This document shows positions 1 to 7,275 of a stretch of 10,136 bases of DNA, piece after piece. The DNA lies in the NCBI GenBank assembly GCA_001915545.1, contig MNQS01000146.1, positions 1-10,136 on the forward strand, in the 5' to 3' direction. Numbering within the stretch: the stretch's first letter is position 1; every line of letters starts with the position of its first letter. The notes under the pieces are model-generated. The model searched no databases, was not told where the DNA came from, and saw nothing but the letters and a program-made list of their open reading frames with translations. The translations under genes were made by a program, and so were the position numbers. This DNA is from Bacteroides sp. 43_108. GTDB lineage: Bacteria; Bacteroidota; Bacteroidia; Bacteroidales; Bacteroidaceae.

Positions 1-25
1 TTAATGTGCTTTTTTATAATTGAAA

Positions 26-1576
26 ATGTCTGCTTTATCTCAGCAAAATAATAAAAGAATAGCTAAAAATACTCTATTACTTTATTTTCGTATGCTTTTT
101 ATGATGGCTGTAAATCTTTATACCAGCCGTGTGATTTTGGTTACGCTCGGTGTGGAGGATTATGGTATTTATAATGTTGTGGGTGGGGCAGTAACTATGT
201 TTAGTTTTATAAACAGTGCAATGACGGGAAGCACCCAACGTTTTATAACTTTTGCTTTAGGTAGAGGAGAAGAAAAAGAATTATCAAAAGTGTTTAGTAT
301 GAGTGTTATAATACATGGCATTATTTCGTTGGTTATAATTCTTTTAGCAGAAACAATAGGTCTTTGGTTCTTTTATCATAAAATGATTATTCCAATAGAA
401 CGGATGGATGCCGCATTTTGGGTTTTTCAATTTGCTGTTTTGACAGCGGTTGTAATGATTATGAGTGTACCTTATAATGCAGTGATTATAGCTCACGAAA
501 AAATGGGCGCTTTTGCATATATTTCTGTTTTGGAAGTTATTTTGAAACTTATTATCGTATATGTACTTGTTGTGTTCCATTATGATAAATTGAAATTATA
601 TGTAGTACTCACTTTTATTATTCAAATATTTGTTTGCCTGGTATATAGTACATATTGTAAGAAACATTTTCGAGAGTCTCATTTTGTATGGACAAGAGAT
701 AAAAAGCTGTTTTCTAGAATGCTATTATTTGCTGGTTGGACAATGAATGGCAATTTAGCTGTTATGGGCTATACTCAAGGCTTGAATCTTCTTTTGAATA
801 TGTTTTTTAATCCGGTAGTGAATGCTGCGAGAGGTCTTGCAGTGCAAGTTCAATTAGCTGTATCAAATTTTTGTCGCAATTTTCAAATGGCTTTGAATCC
901 TCAAATAACAAAATCTTATGCAATAGGGGATTATAGTTATATGCATGAATTGGTCTTTGCGAGTTCACGTTATTCGTTTTATTTACTCTTTTTGCTGTCC
1001 TTTCCTGTTTTTTTAGAGAGTAGATTTATACTATCTATATGGCTTGGAATTGTACCTGATTATACAATTCCTTTTGTTCGGATAATGTTAATTATCACTT
1101 TGTGTAATGCATTGTCTAATCCTATGATTGTTTCAGTTCATGCAACAGGTAAAATAAAGAGGTTTCAAATGTTAGAGGGAGGGGTGTTGCTGTTGATATT
1201 TCCTGTTGCATATTTATGTTTGAAATTAGGAATGCTGCCTAGAACAGTGTTTATTGTACATTTATTGATAGAAATAATAGCTCAATTTGTGAGAGTGTGG
1301 GTAGTATGTCCAATGATAAAGATGAATAAACATGACTACTTGATAAATGTAATAAAGCCGATATTAAAGGTCTCTTTTTGTTCTTCTTTAGTTCCTATTG
1401 GACTTTATTTATATCTTCCCTCTCATTTATACAGTGCTGTGTTTATAATTTTGTCTTGTCCATTGTGTACATTAATTATGGTATATCTGAATTTATCTGT
1501 TGTGGAAAAGAGAATATTGAAAAGAAAATATATGTTGTGGATTAAAAGCAAAAGATTATCAAATATTAGATTTTAG
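26..1576 (+). CDS. wzx: Wzx-type polysaccharide repeat-unit flippase
   Basis: Integral inner-membrane protein of about 516 aa, the usual length for Wzx flippases (MOP/PST superfamily), which move undecaprenyl-PP-linked repeat units across the inner membrane. Nearly the whole chain is hydrophobic helices separated by short basic loops. The N-terminus (RIAKNTLLLYFRM near residues 11-23, then TSRVIL, LGVEDYGIYNVVGG at 41-54 and STQRFITFALGRG at 69-81) matches the pattern I know from Bacteroidales capsule-locus 'lipopolysaccharide biosynthesis' flippases. I chose ATG at 26. An in-frame TTG at 20 would add two residues, and an in-frame TAA at 17-19 excludes anything longer. There is no Shine-Dalgarno. 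It is followed by an 83-bp gap and then the glycosyltransferases, as expected for a Wzx/Wzy locus. The substrate cannot be read from the sequence. Confidence 0.9.
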   Translation: MSALSQQNNKRIAKNTLLLYFRMLFMMAVNLYTSRVILVTLGVEDYGIYNVVGGAVTMFSFINSAMTGSTQRFITFALGRGEEKELSKVFSMSVIIHGIISLVIILLAETIGLWFFYHKMIIPIERMDAAFWVFQFAVLTAVVMIMSVPYNAVIIAHEKMGAFAYISVLEVILKLIIVYVLVVFHYDKLKLYVVLTFIIQIFVCLVYSTYCKKHFRESHFVWTRDKKLFSRMLLFAGWTMNGNLAVMGYTQGLNLLLNMFFNPVVNAARGLAVQVQLAVSNFCRNFQMALNPQITKSYAIGDYSYMHELVFASSRYSFYLLFLLSFPVFLESRFILSIWLGIVPDYTIPFVRIMLIITLCNALSNPMIVSVHATGKIKRFQMLEGGVLLLIFPVAYLCLKLGMLPRTVFIVHLLIEIIAQFVRVWVVCPMIKMNKHDYLINVIKPILKVSFCSSLVPIGLYLYLPSHLYSAVFIILSCPLCTLIMVYLNLSVVEKRILKRKYMLWIKSKRLSNIRF

Positions 1577-1601
1577 GAAGAGAGAATTTAAAAATATCCA
1601 A

Positions 1602-1631
1602 TTGACAAATATTAGGTGCTTAAGTTAGAAT
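1602..1631 (+). promoter_or_regulatory. Possible promoter-like element between flippase and first glycosyltransferase
   Basis: The 83-bp gap at 1577-1659 contains TTGACA (1602-1607) and TAGAAT (1626-1631) separated by 18 bp, resembling a sigma-70 -35/-10 pair. The downstream ATG is at 1660. Bacteroidales housekeeping promoters normally use a TAnnTTTG -7 box, which I do not see here, and an AT-rich gap yields such matches by chance. It could be an internal promoter, but the genes can equally be read through from upstream. Confidence 0.15.
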
Positions 1632-1659
1632 AGTGTAATTATATATTAAATGTCTAGTA

Positions 1660-2580
1660 ATGAAATCAAGCGAAGTTATAATTTCAGTAATTGTACCTGT
1701 CTATAATGCGGAAAAGTACTTAAAGCGTTGTGTGGATAGTATACTTTCTCAATCATTTTCTGATTTTGAGTTATTGCTGATTGATGATGGAAGTTCTGAT
1801 TTGTCAGGGCTATTTTGTGATGAATATGCAATAGCTGACAAGCGTGTCAGTGCTTTTCATACAGATAATAATGGAGTTAGTGGGGCTAGACAATATGGTC
1901 TTAATATTGCAAAAGGAAAATATATTCAGTTTATAGACAGCGATGATTGGATAGAACAGGATTGTTTTGAAAAACTTTTTTTAATAGCTGAGGATAAAAA
2001 TGCTGATATTGTAATTTCTGATTTTTATGTTAATTCAAAGAATAATGTAAAAATCGTTAGGCAGCGATATACAGGAAATCTTATTGAAGATTTGTTTACA
2101 GGTCGTGTCTTTGGTGGATTATGTCATAAGTTAGTAAAAAAAGCAGCTATTGATAATGCAAGTATTGCTTTTAATCATCAATTAAATTTTTGTGAGGATT
2201 TGTGCTTTCTATGTGAACTGGTAATGAAAATATCAAATGTGAAAATTATTTATATAGGGGAATCTTTTTATCATTATTGCATTAACAGTATTTCCTTGAC
2301 ACATTCAAAGTCATTGAAAAAAGTATTAAATGAAGAACATTATATTAATGTAATACAAAATATTATTCCTAAGCAGCCTGCTAGTTGGTTGCAGTGTAAT
2401 AAAATCTCTGTAAAATGGGGATATTTGCGATATGGAAAATTATCTTATCGCAAATATTTAGAACTTTATCCGGAATTGGTCTTACGTCAAAAGAAACTTA
2501 AATATTTGATAATTAATATATGTAAAAATAGAATATGCTATTACATAATAAATACAATATTTAGAATTATACATTGGTGA
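1660..2580 (+). CDS. Glycosyltransferase family 2 (GT-A), first of a tandem pair
   Basis: Predicted cytoplasmic or membrane-associated enzyme of 306 aa that transfers a nucleotide-activated sugar to the growing lipid-linked repeat unit. The GT2 layout is clear: ISVIVPVYNAEKYL near residues 8-21, nucleotide-binding IDDGSSD at 41-47, the GVSGARQYGLNIAKGKYIQF segment leading to the metal-binding DSDD at 93-96, and NFCEDLCF with a likely catalytic acidic pair at 179-180. The C-terminal third is basic and aromatic (about 250-306), typical of acceptor-side or membrane-association tails. Start ATG at 1660 is the first Met and places the beta strand at the N-terminus; the leader is AT-rich without Shine-Dalgarno. 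Only 1 bp separates its stop from the next gene, a related GT2. Donor and acceptor are unknown. Confidence 0.93.
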   Translation: MKSSEVIISVIVPVYNAEKYLKRCVDSILSQSFSDFELLLIDDGSSDLSGLFCDEYAIADKRVSAFHTDNNGVSGARQYGLNIAKGKYIQFIDSDDWIEQDCFEKLFLIAEDKNADIVISDFYVNSKNNVKIVRQRYTGNLIEDLFTGRVFGGLCHKLVKKAAIDNASIAFNHQLNFCEDLCFLCELVMKISNVKIIYIGESFYHYCINSISLTHSKSLKKVLNEEHYINVIQNIIPKQPASWLQCNKISVKWGYLRYGKLSYRKYLELYPELVLRQKKLKYLIINICKNRICYYIINTIFRIIHW

Positions 2581-2581
2581 T

Positions 2582-3481
2582 ATGGTACAAGTTTCAATAT
2601 TAGTACCTGTATATAAATGCGAGAATTTTGTATACAAATGTGCAGATTCGTTATTCAGTCAAACTTTTGAGGACGTAGAATTTATATTTTATGATGATTG
2701 TTCACCCGATAGGAGTGTACAGGTGATAGAATCCTGTTTGAGAAAATATCCTAATAGAAGAGATCAGGTTAGAATTATTTCTGGGAAGTACAATGTTGGT
2801 GTTGCGGCAGCTCGCAACCTTTTATTGGCAGAGGCGAATGGTGAATATATTTGGTATATAGACAGTGATGATTGGATAGAACCAGATTCAATCACATTGC
2901 TATATCATACAGCTATCACTTCTAATGCGGATGCGATTTCTTTCGGATTTTATTGTGAAAGTATATCACGCTATACTGTACGTTATTTCACATATAAATC
3001 AAGAGAAGAATGTCTGCAAGATGTGATAGGCAGTAATTGGGGAGTTATTTGGCGCTTCTTTTTCAGAAGATTGATAGCAATAAATAATGAAATCGTTTTT
3101 CCTTTAGGATATAAAGGAGGTGAGGACTATGTATTCTGTGTTAAGTATCTGTTTTATGCAACAAGCATAGTTTGTGTTGATACTGCTTTGTATCATTATG
3201 TTGTTTATAATACAATGTCACTTATTGCAACAAAAGATATTCAGAGTTTAGTTCATCAATATGATGCAACTCTAGCAGTTGAATCTTTTTTGAATGAGAA
3301 TAATGTTTTACGATTGTATTCTAAGGACTTAGATTTGAGAAAATCTTATGTAGTAGTTTCTTTCAATAATTATTTTATTCATATTTGGGGCCAGCTATAT
3401 CTAGCTTCATGGAAACGAATGGCTGGAAGATACAAACAGAAAATAAAAAATATTTTTGGTTGTATAATTAGATGGATATGA
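2582..3481 (+). CDS. Glycosyltransferase family 2 (GT-A), second of a tandem pair
   Basis: 299-aa inverting GT-A enzyme. Motifs in order: VSILVPVYKCENFVYKC (residues 4-20), the nucleotide-binding acidic pair in FYDDCSPDRS (38-39), VGVAAARNLLL (72-82), metal-binding DSDD at 94-97 followed by WIEP, and GGEDYVF with a likely catalytic acidic pair at 181-182. It shares SQ(S/T)F and IDSDDWIE with the preceding gene, but much of the rest differs, so it probably adds a different residue or linkage. It begins 1 bp after the upstream stop, and its last 10 bases overlap the longest start of the next gene, so translation of the block is probably coupled. The sugar specificity cannot be told from sequence. 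Confidence 0.93.
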   Translation: MVQVSILVPVYKCENFVYKCADSLFSQTFEDVEFIFYDDCSPDRSVQVIESCLRKYPNRRDQVRIISGKYNVGVAAARNLLLAEANGEYIWYIDSDDWIEPDSITLLYHTAITSNADAISFGFYCESISRYTVRYFTYKSREECLQDVIGSNWGVIWRFFFRRLIAINNEIVFPLGYKGGEDYVFCVKYLFYATSIVCVDTALYHYVVYNTMSLIATKDIQSLVHQYDATLAVESFLNENNVLRLYSKDLDLRKSYVVVSFNNYFIHIWGQLYLASWKRMAGRYKQKIKNIFGCIIRWI

Positions 3482-4710
3482 TGAGTTATAGTAAAAAGTA
3501 TTCTAGATTATTGCTTTGGGGTATATTTTCTTTTTTGGTTTTGACAGGAAATCTTTTGTCTGTCATAGGCTATTCTAGTCTGATAAACATAAGCCCTGTA
3601 TTTAAATTGGGAATTGGTGTAATATTGTTGTTTTTCTGTTTCTTTATATATGTTCATAAAATGACAATACCCAATCCAGAGAAACATATATTCATTGTAA
3701 TAGCAATAATGTTATATGTAAATATGATCATCAAGGGAGAATATCAAATTACTAATTATATTTCAGCTATTGTATTTCCGGTATGTTTATCTTGTCTTTT
3801 CTCTTTGTTTCAGAATAAACGTATGCAGATGGAAGTTCGATATATTGTGATGATATTCTTCTATTTAGAATGTTTTATTGCTATTGTGGAAAAAATTATG
3901 ATGTTTCATTTTTTCGGCAATATGGAAAATGAAGATGCTTTTGTTGGTAGAATAGATTCCTATGAGTTTAGGAGTTGTGGGTTATGGGGACATCCTTTGT
4001 CTAATTCTTGTATATTGTCTTTAATGATGCCATTTATTCTTTTACAAAATGAGTTCTCAATAAAGAAAAAAAATTTGTTATGGAGTATAGGTATGTTGGC
4101 TCTGTTATGTTTTAATTCACGTTTCTCTATTGTCCTGTCAGCCGTTGTATATATTTTGTTGAATTATAAAAATATGATATACTCTCGTCATCGGATAAAA
4201 TATGTATTGTGTATAGGATTGACAAGCGCTGTCTTTCTTTATATGCTATTCAATACAAGTTTTGGAGGGCGTTTGCTTGATTTAGGATTATATGGAGATG
4301 CCAGTTCAATGGCAAGAACAGAAATCTTAGATATTTTTCAGGTTGTGGATTATAGGGAATTTATGTTTGTCGGAATTCCTTATGAGGATATTATATATAT
4401 TCAAGCGATGGCTGGTTTGGATTATCTTATTATTGAGAATCCGTGGATTATTTTTATTTTTCGATATGGTATTCTGCAAACATTTGCTATGATTCTTTTT
4501 TTTATCCCTTTGTTTCATAAGTGGTTAATACCTTATGGGAAATTTAATGCTTGGGTTATTTGTATTTTGTTCTTATCGCTTGTTTCCTCTTCAAATTCTT
4601 TGGCTGTAGGAAGTACTGCTATTGCACAAGTATACCTTTTTGCTTTTGCGTTTAAAAATCAAAAAAATAAATATGATTCCAAAGACAATACATTATTGTT
4701 GGCTGAGTGA
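3472..4710 (+). CDS. wzy: Wzy-type O-antigen/capsule polymerase (O-antigen ligase family-like)
   Basis: Polytopic membrane protein of 412 aa expected to polymerise flipped repeat units on the periplasmic side of the inner membrane. Hydrophobic helices run through most of the chain, with a larger polar loop around residues 262-318. Recognisable Wzy/WaaL-superfamily signatures are RSCGLWGHPLSNSC (167-180), FNSRFSIV (214-221) before a helix, and ENPWIIFIFRYGILQT (322-337) followed by a short SSSNSLA segment. Three in-frame ATGs lie at the start (3472, 3478, 3481). The last two give 4-bp and 1-bp overlaps with the upstream TGA, and either could be the true start. Its 3' end overlaps the next gene by 38 bp. 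Polymerase rather than ligase is inferred from its position beside Wzx and the transferases. Confidence 0.85.
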   Translation: MDMMSYSKKYSRLLLWGIFSFLVLTGNLLSVIGYSSLINISPVFKLGIGVILLFFCFFIYVHKMTIPNPEKHIFIVIAIMLYVNMIIKGEYQITNYISAIVFPVCLSCLFSLFQNKRMQMEVRYIVMIFFYLECFIAIVEKIMMFHFFGNMENEDAFVGRIDSYEFRSCGLWGHPLSNSCILSLMMPFILLQNEFSIKKKNLLWSIGMLALLCFNSRFSIVLSAVVYILLNYKNMIYSRHRIKYVLCIGLTSAVFLYMLFNTSFGGRLLDLGLYGDASSMARTEILDIFQVVDYREFMFVGIPYEDIIYIQAMAGLDYLIIENPWIIFIFRYGILQTFAMILFFIPLFHKWLIPYGKFNAWVICILFLSLVSSSNSLAVGSTAIAQVYLFAFAFKNQKNKYDSKDNTLLLAE

Positions 4711-5443
4711 TGAACCTATTCCTGCCAATATTCAAAAGTATATAGATGGATGGAGAAAAGTGATGCCAGAGTACAGAATAAAAAAATGGGATAAAAAGGC
4801 TTTTGATATTCATAGTGTAAAATGGGTAGAAGATGCTTATGCACAAAAGAAATGGGCGTTTTGTGCCGATTATATCCGGGCTTATGCATTATTTACTGAA
4901 GGGGGATTCTATCTTGATTCCGATGTGATTGTAAATAAAAAATTTGATACATTTTTGAATTATGGTTTTGTATCTTCTATGGAGTATAATCACACTTACA
5001 AAAAAGAATTAAAGGACAGTATAACCTTAGACTACAAACGCAGAGAAAGTGTAAGAAAAGTTGTTGGCCTTGGTATTCAGGCTGCTATTATAGGTAGTGA
5101 AAAAGGGCATCCTTTTACAAAGGAATTATTGGATTATTATCATACTCATCAGTTTGTAAATGAGCAAGGAGAGTTTGATCAAACACCTGCTCCAGTTATC
5201 TATTCCTGGCTCATGGAAAAACGAGGACTAAAATATAGGGATAAGAAGCAGATGTTGAAAGATAAAGTGTGTCTTTTTGATTCGGGAGTATTTGCCAGTT
5301 ATCCTACTGCTAGATTTGGGAGTGTTGCTATTCACATGATGGCTGGTTCATGGGTGGATGTAAAGCTTGATGATACCTTTATGCGCAGGTTGAAAAAAAT
5401 GTTGATAGTCCGTAAAATATACAATTTATTGCATATATCATAA
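4673..5443 (+). CDS. GT32-like glycosyltransferase with DXD motif (capsular polysaccharide synthesis type)
   Basis: 256-aa cytoplasmic retaining-type sugar transferase of the Gly_transf_sug (GT32, OCH1-like) group. The protein begins with the hallmark IPKTIHYCWL (residues 2-11), then W-x-x-x-P-E-Y-x-I-x-x-W (27-39), ADYIRAYAL (65-73), the metal-binding GGFYLDSDV (77-85), and a C-terminal HMMAGSW (221-227). Many relatives have H-x-W-A-G-S-W at that place, so Met replaces Trp. The start at ATG 4673 puts IPKTIHYCW at the N-terminus, as in the family. An in-frame TTG at 4622 would add 17 basic residues with no counterpart. This start lies inside the polymerase gene, overlapping it by 38 bp, with an A-rich leader and no Shine-Dalgarno. 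Donor sugar unknown. Confidence 0.9.
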   Translation: MIPKTIHYCWLSDEPIPANIQKYIDGWRKVMPEYRIKKWDKKAFDIHSVKWVEDAYAQKKWAFCADYIRAYALFTEGGFYLDSDVIVNKKFDTFLNYGFVSSMEYNHTYKKELKDSITLDYKRRESVRKVVGLGIQAAIIGSEKGHPFTKELLDYYHTHQFVNEQGEFDQTPAPVIYSWLMEKRGLKYRDKKQMLKDKVCLFDSGVFASYPTARFGSVAIHMMAGSWVDVKLDDTFMRRLKKMLIVRKIYNLLHIS

Positions 5444-5491
5444 GATCTAAGATAAAAATAGTATCAGCTTTCTTTTGAGAAAATGTAGATT

Positions 5492-5581
5492 ATGACTAGA
5501 CATAGTATATTTCAAAAATTGATTCGTTTAATAGGGCGAAAAAACACAGCGAGGCTGCAAATGGCTGTAAAGTATGTGTGA
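5492..5581 (+). other. Short ORF (29 codons) overlapping the next gene start as GTGA; leader ORF or split N-terminus
   Basis: An ATG at 5492 opens 29 codons ending at TGA 5579-5581. The GTG start of the next gene occupies 5578-5580, so stop and start overlap as GTGA. The peptide is strongly basic and amphipathic (MTRHSIFQKLIRLIGR..., then RLQMAVKYV), like the N-terminal helix of a membrane-associated glycosyltransferase. Two readings are possible: a short translated leader coupled to the downstream gene, or the displaced N-terminus of that gene, separated by a single-base deletion near 5570-5581. I favour the second slightly, because the downstream frame has no ATG before its core domain. It occupies most of the 134-bp gap between genes; the remaining 48 bp (5444-5491) show nothing clear. 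Confidence 0.4.
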
Positions 5582-6495
5582 CTTTTAGAAAAGTGTATAC
5601 GGCTGATTCTAAGACGCATGGTAATGAGTCGTTTATCTCTCCCCCTCGTGTGGTTTTTATTATTGATGGAAAGACACCTCATGGTGGTTTGAGCGACCGT
5701 TTAAGAGGCTTGTTTTCTATATATTATTATTGCAAACAAAGAGGATATACTTTTAAAGTAGCTTGGAATTATCCGTTCAAGTTAGAAGATTATCTGATGC
5801 CTGTACATGAAAATTGGGTAGCTGACGAAGCCGATTTGACACATGACAAGAAGGTTGTTGATTTTCGTTTCTTTAATAATTATGTAGGGATGAGTGGGCA
5901 TCAAGCTGATTATTTCAGTCTGCTGGATTTCAAGAAGCCCATTTGTCATGTATATAGTTCTATTACTCAACGTGAGGATTTATATCCAGCTTTTTTTCAA
6001 GAACTATTTAAGCCTGCTCCCCGTTTGGAGCAGGCTATCAGTCAATGTTTGCAGGAAATAGGTGGTAAATACATCACTGTGTCATTCCGTTTCATCGGTA
6101 TTTTGGGGGATTTTAAAGATCATGCAGGTTTTGGGGAAGAGTTAACAGTGGAAGAAAAAAGATATTATATCAAAAAAAGCCTAGCGTGTTTGGAACAACT
6201 ACATATGCGTCATCCTCAATGTTATAAAATAGTAGTAACAACAGATTCTCCGTATTTCTTGAAGCTTGTGAAGTCCTTGTCGTATGTTTATGTTATTCCA
6301 GGCAGATTAGAGCATATGGACTATGCCGTGGTTGATGATTATGAAGTGCATTTAAAGACTTTTCTTGATTTTATGATAATAACAAAAGCAGAGAAATCAT
6401 ATTCTTATCAATATGGAAAGATGTATGGTGCCACAAAATTTGCTTTAACAGCTGCGCTAATAGGAAATAATGAGTATGAAGTCGTAAAAGATTAA
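5578..6495 (+). CDS. Divergent fucosyltransferase-like GT-B glycosyltransferase (putative)
   Basis: 305-aa soluble protein without predicted membrane helices. RVVFIIDGKTPHGGLSDRLR (residues 24-43) resembles the G-G-x-x-D-R-x-x-G loop of NodZ/GT23 and related fucosyltransferase-like GT-B enzymes. Further on, YITVSFRFIGILGDF (165-179), IVVTTDSPYFLKL (218-230) and FALTAALIGN (288-297) sit where that superfamily has its nucleotide-sugar binding elements, with a T-T-D-S turn and a terminal S/T-x-F-x-x-x-A-A-x-x-G-N. I infer transfer of a sugar, possibly a deoxysugar, to the repeat unit; the donor is not proven. The start is unusual: GTG at 5578 overlaps the stop of a short upstream ORF, while the first ATG is codon 74, inside the domain. 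The N-terminus may therefore be truncated by a frameshift. A 53-bp AT-rich gap follows. Confidence 0.7.
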   Translation: MTFRKVYTADSKTHGNESFISPPRVVFIIDGKTPHGGLSDRLRGLFSIYYYCKQRGYTFKVAWNYPFKLEDYLMPVHENWVADEADLTHDKKVVDFRFFNNYVGMSGHQADYFSLLDFKKPICHVYSSITQREDLYPAFFQELFKPAPRLEQAISQCLQEIGGKYITVSFRFIGILGDFKDHAGFGEELTVEEKRYYIKKSLACLEQLHMRHPQCYKIVVTTDSPYFLKLVKSLSYVYVIPGRLEHMDYAVVDDYEVHLKTFLDFMIITKAEKSYSYQYGKMYGATKFALTAALIGNNEYEVVKD

Positions 6496-6548
6496 TGTTT
6501 AAAAGATAATTTTTGTGTTTGAATATAATTATAAATAAAATTAACTAG

Positions 6549-7268
6549 ATGAATATAGCATTATTAATAGCAGGCGGTTCAGGAAATCGTATGGGACAAG
6601 ATATCCCTAAACAATTTATGCATGTCGATGGAGTTCCTATTATCATTCGGACAATGCAATGTTTTCAACAACATCCTGATGTTTCTGCAATAGCAGTGGT
6701 GTGCTTGAACGGTTGGGAAACTGTTTTACAATCGTACGCTAATCAATTTATGATTGATAAATTAAAGTGGATATTTCCTGGTGGAAACACAGGTATGGAA
6801 AGTATTCATAATGGAGTTTACGGATTGAAAGAAATGGGATGTAATGATGAGGATCTTGTTCTTATTCATGATGGTGTACGCCCACTGCTTAGTCAAGAGA
6901 TAATTTCCTCAAATATCGCAATTTGCAAAGCTTATGGCTATGCTATTACAGGTATTCAATGCCGAGAAGCTATATTGGAAAGCGGAGATGGATTTACTTC
7001 TACAACAAGTATTCCGCGTGATACTCTTATTCGCACTCAGACTCCGCAAACTTTTCGATTGAAGAATATAATTAGGGCACATGAATCAGCTTATAAAAAA
7101 GGTATTGTAAATTCTGTAGCTTCTTGCACTTTGTTGGCGGAACTTGATGAGAATATTGAAATGCATATTGTGCCTGGTTCTGAGAAGAATATAAAGATTA
7201 CGACAGTAGAAGACTTGGAAATCTTAAAGGCTTTGATGCATACAGATAAGGATAAATGGTTGAAATAG
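6549..7268 (+). CDS. IspD/TarI-family cytidylyltransferase (probable polyol-phosphate cytidylyltransferase)
   Basis: 239 aa, the usual IspD/TarI length. The family transfers CMP from CTP to a phosphorylated polyol: methylerythritol-4-P in isoprenoid synthesis, ribitol-5-P in teichoic acid or capsule synthesis. Visible motifs are the CTP-binding LIAGGSGNRMG (6-16), PKQF with the conserved Lys (20-23), LIHDGVRP (105-112), PRDTLIRTQTPQTF (156-169) and NIKITTVEDL (214-223). Two family motifs are altered: the G-G-x-x-R-x-x-S loop reads GGNTGMESI (78-86), with Gly for Arg, and the T-D-E/D-A-S-type segment reads VNSVASCTLL (187-196). The next two genes, an SDR and a TagB/TagF-type transferase, argue for making a CDP-activated polyol for the polysaccharide rather than a role in isoprenoid synthesis. 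The next gene starts 7 bp downstream. The exact substrate is unknown. Confidence 0.88.
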   Translation: MNIALLIAGGSGNRMGQDIPKQFMHVDGVPIIIRTMQCFQQHPDVSAIAVVCLNGWETVLQSYANQFMIDKLKWIFPGGNTGMESIHNGVYGLKEMGCNDEDLVLIHDGVRPLLSQEIISSNIAICKAYGYAITGIQCREAILESGDGFTSTTSIPRDTLIRTQTPQTFRLKNIIRAHESAYKKGIVNSVASCTLLAELDENIEMHIVPGSEKNIKITTVEDLEILKALMHTDKDKWLK

Positions 7269-7275
7269 AAATAAT

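Noticed and set aside
1..51. Open frame at the left edge that could be the tail of an upstream gene (TAA at 49-51), or a second frame ending at TGA 21-23
   Set aside because: There are too few codons to support either. The second would give a plausible close junction with the flippase start, but nothing identifies it.
4622..4672. N-terminal extension of the GT32-like gene from TTG 4622
   Set aside because: The 17 added residues are basic and without family counterpart, and the family's N-terminal motif follows directly after ATG 4673.
6496..6548. Possible promoter or terminator in the 53-bp gap before the cytidylyltransferase
   Set aside because: The gap is AT-rich, with no inverted repeat and no exact TAnnTTTG box. 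A TAATTTTTG stretch has one base too many.
6549..7268. Housekeeping IspD of the isoprenoid pathway
   Set aside because: The capsule-operon context, tight linkage to an SDR and a TagB/TagF-type gene, and altered acceptor-side motifs make a dedicated polyol-phosphate role more likely, though not proven.
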